NCBI GenBank assembly: GCA_943788495.1
Contig: CALSQO010000001.1
Location: forward strand, 62,001-126,000
From: UA16 sp905478895
GTDB taxonomy: Bacteria; Bacteroidota; Bacteroidia; Flavobacteriales_D; Sanyastnellaceae
DNA: 64,000 bases
Direction: 5' to 3'
Positions 1-8,707 of the stretch are shown here, piece by piece. Position numbers and translations under genes: made by a program. How positions within the stretch are numbered: the first letter of the stretch is position 1; every line of letters starts with the position of its first letter. The notes under the pieces were generated by a model. That model saw only the letters and a program-made list of their open reading frames with translations, searched no databases and was not told the DNA's origin.

Positions 1-1491
1 CGCTGGAATCGGGACGTTTACATTGATTTGTTGGGCTACCGAAAATACGGACACAACGAAGGCGATGAGCCGATGTTCACGCAACCGCAGTTGTACAAAG
101 CCATTGCAAAACATCCGAATCCGCTTCAGATTTACATAGATCGATTGATTTCGGATGGCAGCATGGAAGCTGAACAAGTGGAATCCATCAGGAGCGAGCA
201 GCATCAATTGATGGAACGCGCCTACGAGAGCGCCCAGAAACGCAAGGTGTCGCAAGTGGAAGATTTCTTGGGTGATTTGTGGAAGGGTTATAAAGCGGCA
301 GACGAGAAAGCGTTGGCTTTGACGCCGAAGACCAACGTTACAGAGAAAAAATTGCGGGCACTCGCCATAGCCATGTCGACTTTGCCAGAGCACAAGAAAA
401 TATATCGGAAGGTCCAACGCTTGATGAGGGATCGGCTGAAGATGGTGGAGGAAGATCGTTTGGATTGGGCCATGGGTGAATTGCTCGCTTACGCCACTTT
501 GCTCGTGGAAGGACACCCCGTTCGCATCAGCGGCCAGGATGTGGAACGCGGCACGTTCTCACACCGTCACGCCGTGGTCAAAACAGAGGACAGCGAGGAG
601 GAAATCATTCCACTCAACCTCCTGAGCAAAGACCAAGCACATCTCACGATTTACAACAGCCTGTTGAGCGAATACGCGGTGGCTGGATTTGACTATGGAT
701 ATGCCTTTGCGACGCCGAATGGATTGACAATTTGGGAAGCCCAATTTGGCGATTTCAATAACGGTGCTCAGATTTTATTTGATCAATTTTTGAGTGCAGC
801 AGAAGACAAATGGCGCACAATGAACGGCCTGACATTGCTGTTGCCGCATGGCTATGAGGGAATGGGTTCTGAACACAGCTCCGGTCGCATGGAACGTTTC
901 TTGCAATTGGGCAATGGGGAGAACATGTTTGTTTGCAACATCACAGAACCAGCCAATTATTTTCACTTATTGCGCCGGCAAGTGAAGCCGAAATACCGCA
1001 AGCCACTTGTGGTTTTCACCCCGAAGAAATTGCTGCGGTACCCCAAGGCGGTTTCTACGCTCAACGCAATGGCGACGGGCGGATTTCAAAAAGTGCTGGA
1101 TGATCCGCGGATGTCACAAGCCTCGGATGCGAAAAAGGTGGATACGGTGGTCCTTTGCTCTGGAAAGATTTATTACGATATGCTCGAGCGTTTGGAGGAG
1201 AATCCAGCCTCCAATTTAGCGTTTGTCCGGGTCGAACAAATCCATCCCCTTCCAGAAATAGAATTAGCGGCGGTAGTCAAGAAATATGGCATCGAGGCCA
1301 ATTACGTTTGGGTGCAAGAAGAACCGAAGAACATGGGTGCTTGGTCATTCATGCTTCAAAACTTTACTGCGGTGCCACTCAGTGTAATCTCGAGGAGTAG
1401 GAGTGCCAGTCCCGCATCCGGCTCGTCAGAATTGCACAAAATCCGGCAGGAGGCCATATTGGATGAGGTTTTTGCGCATGGCAACGGTTGA
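1..1491 (+). CDS. sucA: 2-oxoglutarate dehydrogenase E1 component, C-terminal part (partial, 5' end outside window)
   Basis: Thiamine-diphosphate-dependent E1 of the 2-oxoglutarate dehydrogenase complex (TCA cycle, cytoplasm). The reading frame is open from base 1, so the first 496 residues seen are the C-terminal half of a protein usually about 930 residues long. HNEGDEP at fragment residues 18-24 is the conserved E1 motif after the ThDP site. Further on are HGYEGMGSEHSSGR and EQIHPLP, both typical of the transketolase pyrimidine-binding and C-terminal domains of OdhA/SucA. sucB follows after 87 bases in the same direction, the usual sucAB order, which supports 2-oxoglutarate rather than pyruvate as substrate. 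Confidence 0.96.
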   Translation, partial: RWNRDVYIDLLGYRKYGHNEGDEPMFTQPQLYKAIAKHPNPLQIYIDRLISDGSMEAEQVESIRSEQHQLMERAYESAQKRKVSQVEDFLGDLWKGYKAADEKALALTPKTNVTEKKLRALAIAMSTLPEHKKIYRKVQRLMRDRLKMVEEDRLDWAMGELLAYATLLVEGHPVRISGQDVERGTFSHRHAVVKTEDSEEEIIPLNLLSKDQAHLTIYNSLLSEYAVAGFDYGYAFATPNGLTIWEAQFGDFNNGAQILFDQFLSAAEDKWRTMNGLTLLLPHGYEGMGSEHSSGRMERFLQLGNGENMFVCNITEPANYFHLLRRQVKPKYRKPLVVFTPKKLLRYPKAVSTLNAMATGGFQKVLDDPRMSQASDAKKVDTVVLCSGKIYYDMLERLEENPASNLAFVRVEQIHPLPEIELAAVVKKYGIEANYVWVQEEPKNMGAWSFMLQNFTAVPLSVISRSRSASPASGSSELHKIRQEAILDEVFAHGNG

Positions 1492-1578
1492 GAAGTCATT
1501 TTCTGCGGTCACCCATATATGGAGGATCCGTTGTTAATTGCAGGATATAGGAGCGATCAAAAAACAATTTGAATAGCG

Positions 1579-2829
1579 ATGTCAAAGCTAGAAATGAAAG
1601 TCCCCAGTCCAGGGGAGTCCATCAGTGAAGTTGAAATTGCAACCTGGCTTGTTTCCGACGGTGATTATGTCGAAAAAGACCAAGCCATCGCCGAAGTAGA
1701 TTCAGACAAGGCGACACTCGAGCTGCCGGCTGAAGAGGCGGGCATCATTACGCTGAAAGCCGAGGAAGGCGACACGGTTGAAGTGGGTGCTGTTTGTTGC
1801 TTGATTGACACGTCTGCGAAGGCACCGGCAGGCAAGCCCAAGCAGCCGGCGCCAGCACCGGCGGCTGTATCTTCCGCTCCTAAACCGATGCCGACTGTTG
1901 CGGCGGTGGCTCCTGCACCGGCAAAAGCGCATGCGGACAAGCATCCTTCGCCGGCCGCACGCAAAATGATGTCGGAAAACGGGATTTCACCGGCTCAAGT
2001 GGCTGGGACGGGTCGGGACGGTCGCATCTTGCAACAAGACGTTGCTGCAGCGATGGCTGCTGGATTTGATGCCAGCGCTGCCCAGACATGGGGAGGAAGC
2101 CGCGATGTTCGTAGGGAAAAAATGTCCATGCTCCGGCGGAAGGTTGCAGAGCGGTTGGTAGGAGTCAAGAATGAAACGGCAATGCTCACCACCTTCAATG
2201 AGGTGGATATGAAACCGGTCATGGACTTGAGGGCCAAATACAAAGACGCCTTTCGGGAGTCCCACAATGTCGGTCTTGGCTTTATGAGCTTTTTTACGAA
2301 AGCGGTGACCCATGCGATTGCGCAATTCCCGACGGTCAATGGAATGATCGATGGGAAAGAAGTTATTGTGCCGGAGTATGCAGACATCGGAATCGCCGTG
2401 AGTTCGCCCAAAGGCCTCATGGTACCAGTGGTGCGCAATGCAGAATCGATGAGTTTGGCGCAGATTGAGGCAGAAATCAAACGACTGGCGATTCGCGCGC
2501 GAGACGGAGAATTAGGCATTGATGAGATGCAAGGAGGAACTTTCACCATCACCAATGGAGGTGTGTTTGGATCCATGCTTTCAACACCAATCATCAATCC
2601 ACCGCAAAGTGCGATCCTGGGAATGCACAATATTGTTGAGCGTCCAGTGGCGGTCAATGGAAAAGTGGAAGTGCGACCTGTGATGTACGTTGCATTGAGC
2701 TATGATCATCGAATCATTGACGGGAAAGAGAGCGTGGGGTTCCTCTACGCAATCAAGGAAATGATTGAACAACCGGAGCGCCTTCTCTTCATGGGAAAGA
2801 AGCCAGAGGAGGTGTTGCTGGGCTTGTAA
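1579..2829 (+). CDS. sucB: dihydrolipoamide succinyltransferase (E2 of 2-oxoglutarate dehydrogenase)
   Basis: Transfers the succinyl group from E1-bound ThDP to CoA through a swinging lipoyl arm. The 416 residues contain an N-terminal lipoyl domain with the lipoyl-lysine K44 in VDSDKAT, an Ala/Pro-rich linker at about 80-120, a peripheral E1/E3-binding domain at about 121-157 (SPAARKM, GTGRDGRI), and a catalytic domain ending with DHRIIDG, in which H377 and D381 are the expected active-site residues. There is one lipoyl domain, normal for SucB. The ATG at 1579 gives a start directly at the lipoyl domain. It lies downstream of sucA in an apparent operon that ends at the hairpin at 2854-2879. 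Confidence 0.96.
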   Translation: MSKLEMKVPSPGESISEVEIATWLVSDGDYVEKDQAIAEVDSDKATLELPAEEAGIITLKAEEGDTVEVGAVCCLIDTSAKAPAGKPKQPAPAPAAVSSAPKPMPTVAAVAPAPAKAHADKHPSPAARKMMSENGISPAQVAGTGRDGRILQQDVAAAMAAGFDASAAQTWGGSRDVRREKMSMLRRKVAERLVGVKNETAMLTTFNEVDMKPVMDLRAKYKDAFRESHNVGLGFMSFFTKAVTHAIAQFPTVNGMIDGKEVIVPEYADIGIAVSSPKGLMVPVVRNAESMSLAQIEAEIKRLAIRARDGELGIDEMQGGTFTITNGGVFGSMLSTPIINPPQSAILGMHNIVERPVAVNGKVEVRPVMYVALSYDHRIIDGKESVGFLYAIKEMIEQPERLLFMGKKPEEVLLGL

Positions 2830-2853
2830 TATTCGCTTTAAAATTCAATACAA

Positions 2854-2890
2854 AAAGCCCCGCTGTAAAGCGGGGCTTTCGGTTTTGTTG
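2854..2890 (+). terminator. strong, probably bidirectional intrinsic terminator after sucB
   Basis: A perfect 10-bp stem (AAAGCCCCGC at 2854-2863 pairing with GCGGGGCTTT at 2870-2879) with a 6-base loop, followed by a T-rich stretch on the plus strand and by a short T run on the minus strand. It stands between the converging sucAB and mre/rod operons and could end both. Confidence 0.85.
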
Positions 2891-2912
2891 TTTTGCGGCG
2901 CACACCGAATTA

Positions 2913-2957
2913 ACATGAAAATCCCATTGCGCTGGAACTAATTTCGAGTGCAATGGG
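2913..2957 (-). terminator. second hairpin, candidate terminator for the rodA operon
   Basis: CCCATTGC at 2923-2930 pairs with GCAATGGG at 2950-2957; the pairing extends inward by G-U, C-G and T-A pairs, leaving a loop of about 13 bases. Read on the minus strand the stem is followed by ATTTTCATGTT, so it would act on transcripts leaving rodA (stop at 3060). The rest of the 230-base gap holds only AT-rich sequence without an ORF. Confidence 0.5.
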
Positions 2958-3059
2958 CTAAATGTATTCGAGAATGTGACACGTGCAAATATACGACAAA
3001 AATTGTATATTAACCTATGAAACCTCGTATTATTTAGACAAAGAATATGTGTAGGTAGC

Positions 3060-4382
3060 CTATCGTAACACGTAAGATCGCTCCGCGTCTAAACGTAACA
3101 GTATGGCTATCAAGAGTGTAAAGCCGATAAGCGATGATCCGCCCGCACTCAGAAATGGCAGTGGAATGCCAATGACCGGGGCGAGGCCCAGAACCATGCC
3201 TACATTGATCAAAAAATGCATGAAGAGAATGCTCGCTACGCCGTAGGCATAAATCCTTGTGAAGTCGCTTCTCTGTCGTTCAGCAAGGACGAGGATCCTG
3301 AGTAAAAGAAGCGTGTAGAGCAATACGACAAAAGCACTTCCGGCGAACCCCCATTCCTCTCCAATGGTGCAAAAGATGAAATCTGTTTCTTGCTCAGGGA
3401 CAAAACCATAAGCGGTCATAGGCCCTTGAAGGAATCCTTTTCCAGCCCAACCTCCGCTGCTCACTGCTGCTTTGGCATGCCGGATGTTATAATCGGCATC
3501 GGGGTTTCCAACGTCCATTCCGAACAGCACGTAAATGCGTTCTTTTTGATGGGTTTTGAGGACGCCTTCGAGTCCGCTGTGGACAGCTGCACTGAAGATC
3601 AGTGCCGTCGAAAAACATATGATTGTGGCGCGCCGCACCCGTTTACGGTTTCGGGGGACTACCCAACCTGGAATCAGTTTCCAGAGGATGGTACCCAATG
3701 TGATTAGAATCATCCACAACCATCCGATGGAAGATTGGGGTCCAAGAAAAGGATAATCATACGATGATGCTCCGGTTAGAATTGTCGCGATCAGCAGCAA
3801 TAAGGCACAGAAAACAGCGATCAAAACATTGCCAGATAGGCCTTCTCGGTAAAAGGCAAAAATCAGACCACCATAGACCAATACAGTTCCTGCGTCGGGC
3901 TGCAGCATAATCAGAGCGGCAGGAATGCAAACGATTAAGCCGGATTGCACCAGCGTTTTGGCATTTCTGATTTTGCCATTGCTGCGACTGAGGAGCCAAG
4001 CCAACATCAAAACAGTTCCCGTTTTGGCAAATTCAGATGGTTGCAGACTGATGGAGCCAATGCCAAACCAAGATTTTGCCCCGCCAACGGTTTTGCCTAC
4101 CAACAGCACGCCAATGAGCAGAAGAATGTTCACTGCGTAATGGATGACGGTGGTTCGAATGAAAAATTCTCCTTCGATGATCAGCGTAATGGCTGCGATC
4201 ATGAGCGCTATGCATATCCATGCAAACTGTTTGCCGACCTTGCTGTCGAGGGCAAACCAATCCACGTTTTCAGCACCGCTGGTTGCACTGGCAATGTTCA
4301 GTAAGCCCAATACCATGAACGTGAGAACGAGTCCAATCGTTATCCAATCAATGCGCTGTAGGATGGGGGCCGTTCTCCTCAT
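3060..4382 (-). CDS. rodA: rod-shape-determining SEDS peptidoglycan polymerase RodA
   Basis: Membrane glycosyltransferase that polymerises lipid II during cell elongation with its partner PBP2. The 440-residue sequence is almost entirely hydrophobic (about ten membrane segments) and carries the SEDS signatures SWFGIGSISLQPSEFAK, QPDAGT and a late PFLSAGGSS motif. Its ATG overlaps the stop codon of mrdA by four bases (ATGA), so the pair is translationally coupled, matching the obligate RodA-PBP2 complex. It is the last gene of the mreB-mreC-mreD-mrdA-rodA operon. Confidence 0.95.
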   Translation of the reverse strand: MRRTAPILQRIDWITIGLVLTFMVLGLLNIASATSGAENVDWFALDSKVGKQFAWICIALMIAAITLIIEGEFFIRTTVIHYAVNILLLIGVLLVGKTVGGAKSWFGIGSISLQPSEFAKTGTVLMLAWLLSRSNGKIRNAKTLVQSGLIVCIPAALIMLQPDAGTVLVYGGLIFAFYREGLSGNVLIAVFCALLLLIATILTGASSYDYPFLGPQSSIGWLWMILITLGTILWKLIPGWVVPRNRKRVRRATIICFSTALIFSAAVHSGLEGVLKTHQKERIYVLFGMDVGNPDADYNIRHAKAAVSSGGWAGKGFLQGPMTAYGFVPEQETDFIFCTIGEEWGFAGSAFVVLLYTLLLLRILVLAERQRSDFTRIYAYGVASILFMHFLINVGMVLGLAPVIGIPLPFLSAGGSSLIGFTLLIAILLRLDAERSYVLR

Positions 4383-6202
4383 TGCTTGGCGTTTGCGAAT
4401 GGGTAGGTTGCGCCTTTGACCCGTGATTCCTTCTCAGTCTGCTGAACGCTTCCTTTCAAATAGTGCTCCATCATTAGGCTCGCAATAGGTGCCGCCCAAT
4501 CGCCCCCAGCTCCGGCATTCTCGACATAAACGCTTAGTGCAATTTTAGGGTCATTTGCTGGAGCGAATGCAATAAAAACCGAGTGATTTCCTTGGGAATC
4601 TTGAACGGTTCCGGTTTTGCCACAGACCTTGATGCCTGGAATTCGGGCGAGGGGGGCAGTTCCTTCATCGGATTCGGTCACTGCATTCATGGCTTTGATG
4701 ACGGGTTTGAAAAGCGCAGGATCAATACCGGTTTGCACCAGAGAATCCATTCCGGCAGGCTTCCCTTTTGATCCGATGGATTGAATCACGTGTGGCGTGC
4801 GAAAAGACCCCCTATTGGCCAACGTAGCAGCTAAATTGGCCATGTGAAGTGGCGTTGTAAGCAGCTCTCCTTCGCCAATTGAAATGGAATAAATGGTGGA
4901 ATAGGCCCATCTTTTTCGACCGTAAAGTTTGTCGTAAAGGGTGGTATCAGGAACCGAACCCGATCGAAGTCCAGGGAAATGCCCTCCCAGATCAGTGCCC
5001 AATCCAAAGCGTCGGATTGAAGCAGACCAATCGCCCAGTTGATTGCGGGCTTCTTCAAAGACATTGGACTCCTTGCGCGGTTGAATCATACGCCGCATCA
5101 CCTCATGAAAATAAGGATTACACGAATGGACAATGGCAGATTCCAAATTGTCATTGGTATGTCCACCGTGGCAACCAATGATGGATCGATTGCATGGAAT
5201 ACGGGTTTGCGTGGAGATGACCCCTCGATCCATGGCGATCAATCCTTGGATCATTTTGAAGATGCTACCGGGCCGATAGGTAGCCCGCATGGTCCGATTG
5301 AATAATGGCTTATTGGTGTCGCGCAATAAGCTGTCATAATGGGTTCCGCGCATGCGACCCGTCAGTAAATCGGTGGCATAGCTGGGAGCGCTGACCATGG
5401 CCAATACTTCACCGGAATGAGGCTCGATGGCCACAATGCTGCCTCGCTTGCCTTCCATGATGGATTCTCCGTATGCCTGGAGCGCCATGTCCAAGGTGAG
5501 ATTGATGTTTTCGCCCGGGGTGGGCATGGAGTCGAGCGCTCCTTGTTCCGCGGATTGTCGGTAATCATTTCGAACATCGACCAGGTGAAATTTCACTCCT
5601 TCTCTTCCTCTTAGTTCTTCCTCCCACTGCAATTCCAAACCAGATTTCCCTTTGTAATCTCCGAGGTTGTAGCCCTTTTTGGATTGGATGTCATCCCGAT
5701 CGACTTCGCGGTATTCACCGAGCAAATGACTGGCCAATCCCGATTCATTCGTGCGGATGGAACGCCGACGTGATTGGATGCCGGCAAAACGCCAAAGCTC
5801 TCCTGCGACGGCAGCATATTCAGTAGCGGGCATCTGTTTGCGAATGGTCGAGGGGCGATACGTCGCATAGGCCTCTGCCTTGCGAATGGCTTTCTGAATT
5901 TCGCTCGGAGTGAGTCCGATCAATTCAGCGAGTGCAAGCGTATCCATTCCACCGGCGATTCGGCATTGCCGCGGAGTGAACAAAATGTCGTAGCCGGCCT
6001 TGTTGTCCAGAAACAATTCACCGCTCCGATCAAAGATGAGGCCGCGGGCTGGAGCGAGGACTTCACGCTCTTGGGTCAGTCGAGCGGCGTAATCTTGGAG
6101 ATTGCTTGAAAGCAATTGAAGCTGTGCAAGGCGTCCGATGAATATCAAGGCAATGAGCAGAAAAAGCCCCCCAATGATCCACTGGCGTTCCTTGAGGTTC
6201 AT
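4379..6202 (-). CDS. mrdA: penicillin-binding protein 2 (elongasome transpeptidase)
   Basis: Class B PBP that cross-links peptidoglycan made by RodA. Starting at 6202 it has 607 residues: a short cytoplasmic tail, one membrane anchor at about 8-27, a PBP dimerisation/pedestal region, and a transpeptidase domain with the catalytic SIFK (S313, K316), SCN (S360) and KTG (529-531) motifs. The open frame extends 60 codons further upstream, but the start at 6202 is preferred because it overlaps the mreD stop by ATGA and places the anchor helix at the N-terminus as in the family. A purine-rich stretch precedes it. Confidence 0.95.
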   Translation of the reverse strand: MNLKERQWIIGGLFLLIALIFIGRLAQLQLLSSNLQDYAARLTQEREVLAPARGLIFDRSGELFLDNKAGYDILFTPRQCRIAGGMDTLALAELIGLTPSEIQKAIRKAEAYATYRPSTIRKQMPATEYAAVAGELWRFAGIQSRRRSIRTNESGLASHLLGEYREVDRDDIQSKKGYNLGDYKGKSGLELQWEEELRGREGVKFHLVDVRNDYRQSAEQGALDSMPTPGENINLTLDMALQAYGESIMEGKRGSIVAIEPHSGEVLAMVSAPSYATDLLTGRMRGTHYDSLLRDTNKPLFNRTMRATYRPGSIFKMIQGLIAMDRGVISTQTRIPCNRSIIGCHGGHTNDNLESAIVHSCNPYFHEVMRRMIQPRKESNVFEEARNQLGDWSASIRRFGLGTDLGGHFPGLRSGSVPDTTLYDKLYGRKRWAYSTIYSISIGEGELLTTPLHMANLAATLANRGSFRTPHVIQSIGSKGKPAGMDSLVQTGIDPALFKPVIKAMNAVTESDEGTAPLARIPGIKVCGKTGTVQDSQGNHSVFIAFAPANDPKIALSVYVENAGAGGDWAAPIASLMMEHYLKGSVQQTEKESRVKGATYPFANAKQ

Positions 6203-6717
6203 CGCTTTTTTCTTTTTGCTTGCACCAGCTGTAGGACCGCGGCAAAAAGGAATAAGCCGAGGAAAGATGAGGTCAGCGCTTTCCCCCAGCCCGTGAACAT
6301 CAAGCTCCACCGCCCGGCTTCCAGTGAGAACAACCATAAGTTGTGGATGCTCAGAGCGGCAAAGGTTCGGACTGAGAACCATTGGATTCCCATGCTTTTA
6401 ATCGTAGGCTCATCGGTTACTTCATACCCTTCGCGGGGTGCAAGCAATCGGTTGATGAATGGTAAAAAAGTTGCCATGGTGATGGCGGAAGAAGTGAATA
6501 AGCCGCCTCCGTAGGCAAAGAAGTCCACGCTCGCTCCGACGAGAGCGCTCACTACCAAGAGGACCACAGGCCGAGTATTCAAGGGAAGCAACAGAATGCC
6601 AAGGGCATGAAAAGCCAAGATGCCCCACCCATTCCAAAAGGTGAGGTTTTGAAAGAACAGAACCTGCAATGAAACCGTCAAGAGCAGCTGCAAGGGGATG
6701 AGCATCGCGGGATTCAT
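6199..6717 (-). CDS. mreD: rod-shape-determining protein MreD
   Basis: Small integral membrane protein (172 residues, about five hydrophobic segments) of the elongasome. Sequence conservation in MreD is weak, so the call rests mainly on size, topology and position between mreC and mrdA. It overlaps both neighbours by four bases (ATGA at each end), consistent with a polycistronic unit. Confidence 0.85.
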   Translation of the reverse strand: MNPAMLIPLQLLLTVSLQVLFFQNLTFWNGWGILAFHALGILLLPLNTRPVVLLVVSALVGASVDFFAYGGGLFTSSAITMATFLPFINRLLAPREGYEVTDEPTIKSMGIQWFSVRTFAALSIHNLWLFSLEAGRWSLMFTGWGKALTSSFLGLFLFAAVLQLVQAKRKKR

Positions 6718-7517
6718 GGCGTTGAGAGATTGGCAGTGCTTTGCAATGAATCAATGAGCGCCTTGTCGGGGGTTTCCGTCAACTGAACATAGCGCAAAGA
6801 TTGAAAGTTGGCACTCCAATTCACCGGTACATTCAGAAATTCACCATCGAAAAAGGGGGGCTCATCTGCGACGGTTCCGAAGAGGAGATCGGAGGGGAAT
6901 ACCCCTTGAAATCCAGTAGTCAGAACGGAGTCCCCCGGTTTTAAATCGGCACTCCGGGGGATATCATAAAGCACACCGGAGGTAGCGTCAACGCCGTTCC
7001 ATTTCAAGCGCCCAATGGCTCCCGATTGTCCAATTCGCGCGCTCCAATCCAATCGGTTATGAAGCAAGGGGATACCGATGGAGTATGCATTGGTGGTTTC
7101 GATGATCTTTCCAATTGCGGCCCCATTCTCGGTGACACCTTGACCAATTCGGATCCCTTGATCCCGTCCTTGGTTCAAAATGAAGTAGTTCTGGTCCTGC
7201 ACCCACGTCAAACGGATTACTTCTGCTGCGATGAATTTGCTCCGGTTGCCCTTAGGAGAGGAAGACGATTGTCCGAGGGTGGATCGCAAACGCGCATTCT
7301 CCTCGAGCAACTGGATGTTTTGATCCGACAATTCTGTTCGATGGCTCCACTGTGCCAAACGTCCCTGCCAGGCACTTTCCCAATTCAAAGCCAACCGCAC
7401 CCATTTTCCCCGTGGATAGCCGTGGCTGGTCACAAACCAGCCCATTGCAAGGCCCTGCAGCAGCATGAAAACCAAGATGACCTGGTACTGAACGATGAAG
7501 TTCCAGAGGTTTCTCAT
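6714..7517 (-). CDS. mreC: rod-shape-determining protein MreC
   Basis: Periplasmic scaffold that activates PBP2-RodA. The 267 residues begin with a short cytoplasmic tail and one membrane helix at about 10-30, then a predicted coiled coil around 60-80 (QLLEENARLRS), followed by the two beta-rich MreC lobes with GRDQGI, GQVTE-like turns and the PGDSVLTTG motif. It starts 16 bases after mreB and overlaps mreD by four bases. Confidence 0.93.
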   Translation of the reverse strand: MRNLWNFIVQYQVILVFMLLQGLAMGWFVTSHGYPRGKWVRLALNWESAWQGRLAQWSHRTELSDQNIQLLEENARLRSTLGQSSSSPKGNRSKFIAAEVIRLTWVQDQNYFILNQGRDQGIRIGQGVTENGAAIGKIIETTNAYSIGIPLLHNRLDWSARIGQSGAIGRLKWNGVDATSGVLYDIPRSADLKPGDSVLTTGFQGVFPSDLLFGTVADEPPFFDGEFLNVPVNWSANFQSLRYVQLTETPDKALIDSLQSTANLSTP

Positions 7518-7533
7518 GTTGCCATGCGGTGAA

Positions 7534-8559
7534 TCAGTTGCGCATCAAGAAGGTGAATCGTTCGATGTTTTTCAGCGAGATGGCTGTTCCCTTCGCAACG
7601 GCGTGGAGCGGGTCTTCGGCTACGTGCACGGGCAACTTGGTCCGGGCAGAAATACGCTTGTCCAACCCCCGTAAAAGTGCTCCTCCTCCGGCGAGGTAGA
7701 TCCCGGTGCGGTAAATGTCCGCTGACAGCTCTGGCGGGGTCTGTTCCAACGCCGAGTGGATGGCTTCTTCAATTTTAGAAATGCTCTTGTCCAACGCTTG
7801 GGCGATCTCGCTGTATGAGACGTGGATTTCTTTGGGAATACCAGTCATCAAATCCCGTCCCCGCACCGGATAATCCTCGGGGGGATTTTCCAGTTCAGTG
7901 GTGGCAGAGCCCACTTCAATTTTGATTTGCTCGGCGGTCCGCTCTCCAATCAAAATGTTGTGCTGTCGGCGCATGTATTCTTCGATGTCAGAGGTGAACT
8001 CATCCCCGGCCACGCGAATGTTTTTGTCCGTTACGATGCCGCCCAATGCGATGACCGCAATCTCCGAAGTGCCTCCTCCGATGTCAATGATCATGTTTCC
8101 CATCGGCTCTTCGACGTCGATGCCGATCCCTATGGCTGCGGCCATGGGCTCATGGATCAAGTAAACATCCTTTCCCCCTGCGTGCTCGGCACTATCAGCA
8201 ACCGCCCGTTTTTCAACTTCAGTGATGCCAGATGGGATGCAAATGACCATGCGCAATGAAGGAGTGAACCAGGAATTGCGCTGGTTTATCATCTTGATCA
8301 TCCCTTTGATCATTTCCTCAGCGGCTTGGAAATCGGCAATGACCCCATCCTTCAGCGGTCGGATGGTTTCGATGTTTTTGTGCGTTTTTCCGTGCATTTG
8401 TTGGGCCAGTCGTCCAATCGCTACGATGCGACCGGTGCTGCGATCTTTGGCCACGATACTGGGCTCATCCACGACAACTTTATCTTCGTAATAGATGATG
8501 GTGTTGGCAGTGCCGAGATCGATGGCGATCTCTTGCATGAAAAAATTAAACAATCCCAT
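7534..8559 (-). CDS. mreB: actin-like cell-shape protein MreB
   Basis: Bacterial actin that orients elongasome movement. The 341 residues show the actin ATPase motifs: phosphate-1 IDLGTANT near residue 13, phosphate-2 IDIGGGTSEIAV in the middle, and the adenosine motif LAGGGALLRG near the C-terminus. A short hydrophobic or amphipathic N-terminal tip (GLFNFFM) fits membrane attachment. It is the first gene of the operon, 148 bases downstream of purH, with its own candidate promoter at 8602-8609. Confidence 0.97.
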   Translation of the reverse strand: MGLFNFFMQEIAIDLGTANTIIYYEDKVVVDEPSIVAKDRSTGRIVAIGRLAQQMHGKTHKNIETIRPLKDGVIADFQAAEEMIKGMIKMINQRNSWFTPSLRMVICIPSGITEVEKRAVADSAEHAGGKDVYLIHEPMAAAIGIGIDVEEPMGNMIIDIGGGTSEIAVIALGGIVTDKNIRVAGDEFTSDIEEYMRRQHNILIGERTAEQIKIEVGSATTELENPPEDYPVRGRDLMTGIPKEIHVSYSEIAQALDKSISKIEEAIHSALEQTPPELSADIYRTGIYLAGGGALLRGLDKRISARTKLPVHVAEDPLHAVAKGTAISLKNIERFTFLMRN

Positions 8560-8601
8560 GGTCGGACTTTGGCTAAGTGTGGAAGATCAGGTGTGAACAA
8601 C

Positions 8602-8609
8602 CAAATATA
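8602..8609 (-). promoter_or_regulatory. candidate -7 box of mreB (TATATTTG)
   Basis: Perfect match to the Bacteroidota consensus TAnnTTTG in the purH-mreB gap, 42 bases before the mreB ATG. No obvious -33 TTG element was found. Confidence 0.5.
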
Positions 8610-8707
8610 AGCATGCTCAGCATCGAATTCCATGCTTTCCGGAAGAAACTATGGAGACATTTTTATTGCCCGGCTTCCGAGTGTTTTATCCACCAAAGGC
8701 GGAGAAA

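Noticed and set aside
1995..2657. 220-codon minus-strand ORF antisense to sucB
   Set aside because: Mirror frame of the conserved E2 catalytic domain without motifs of its own.
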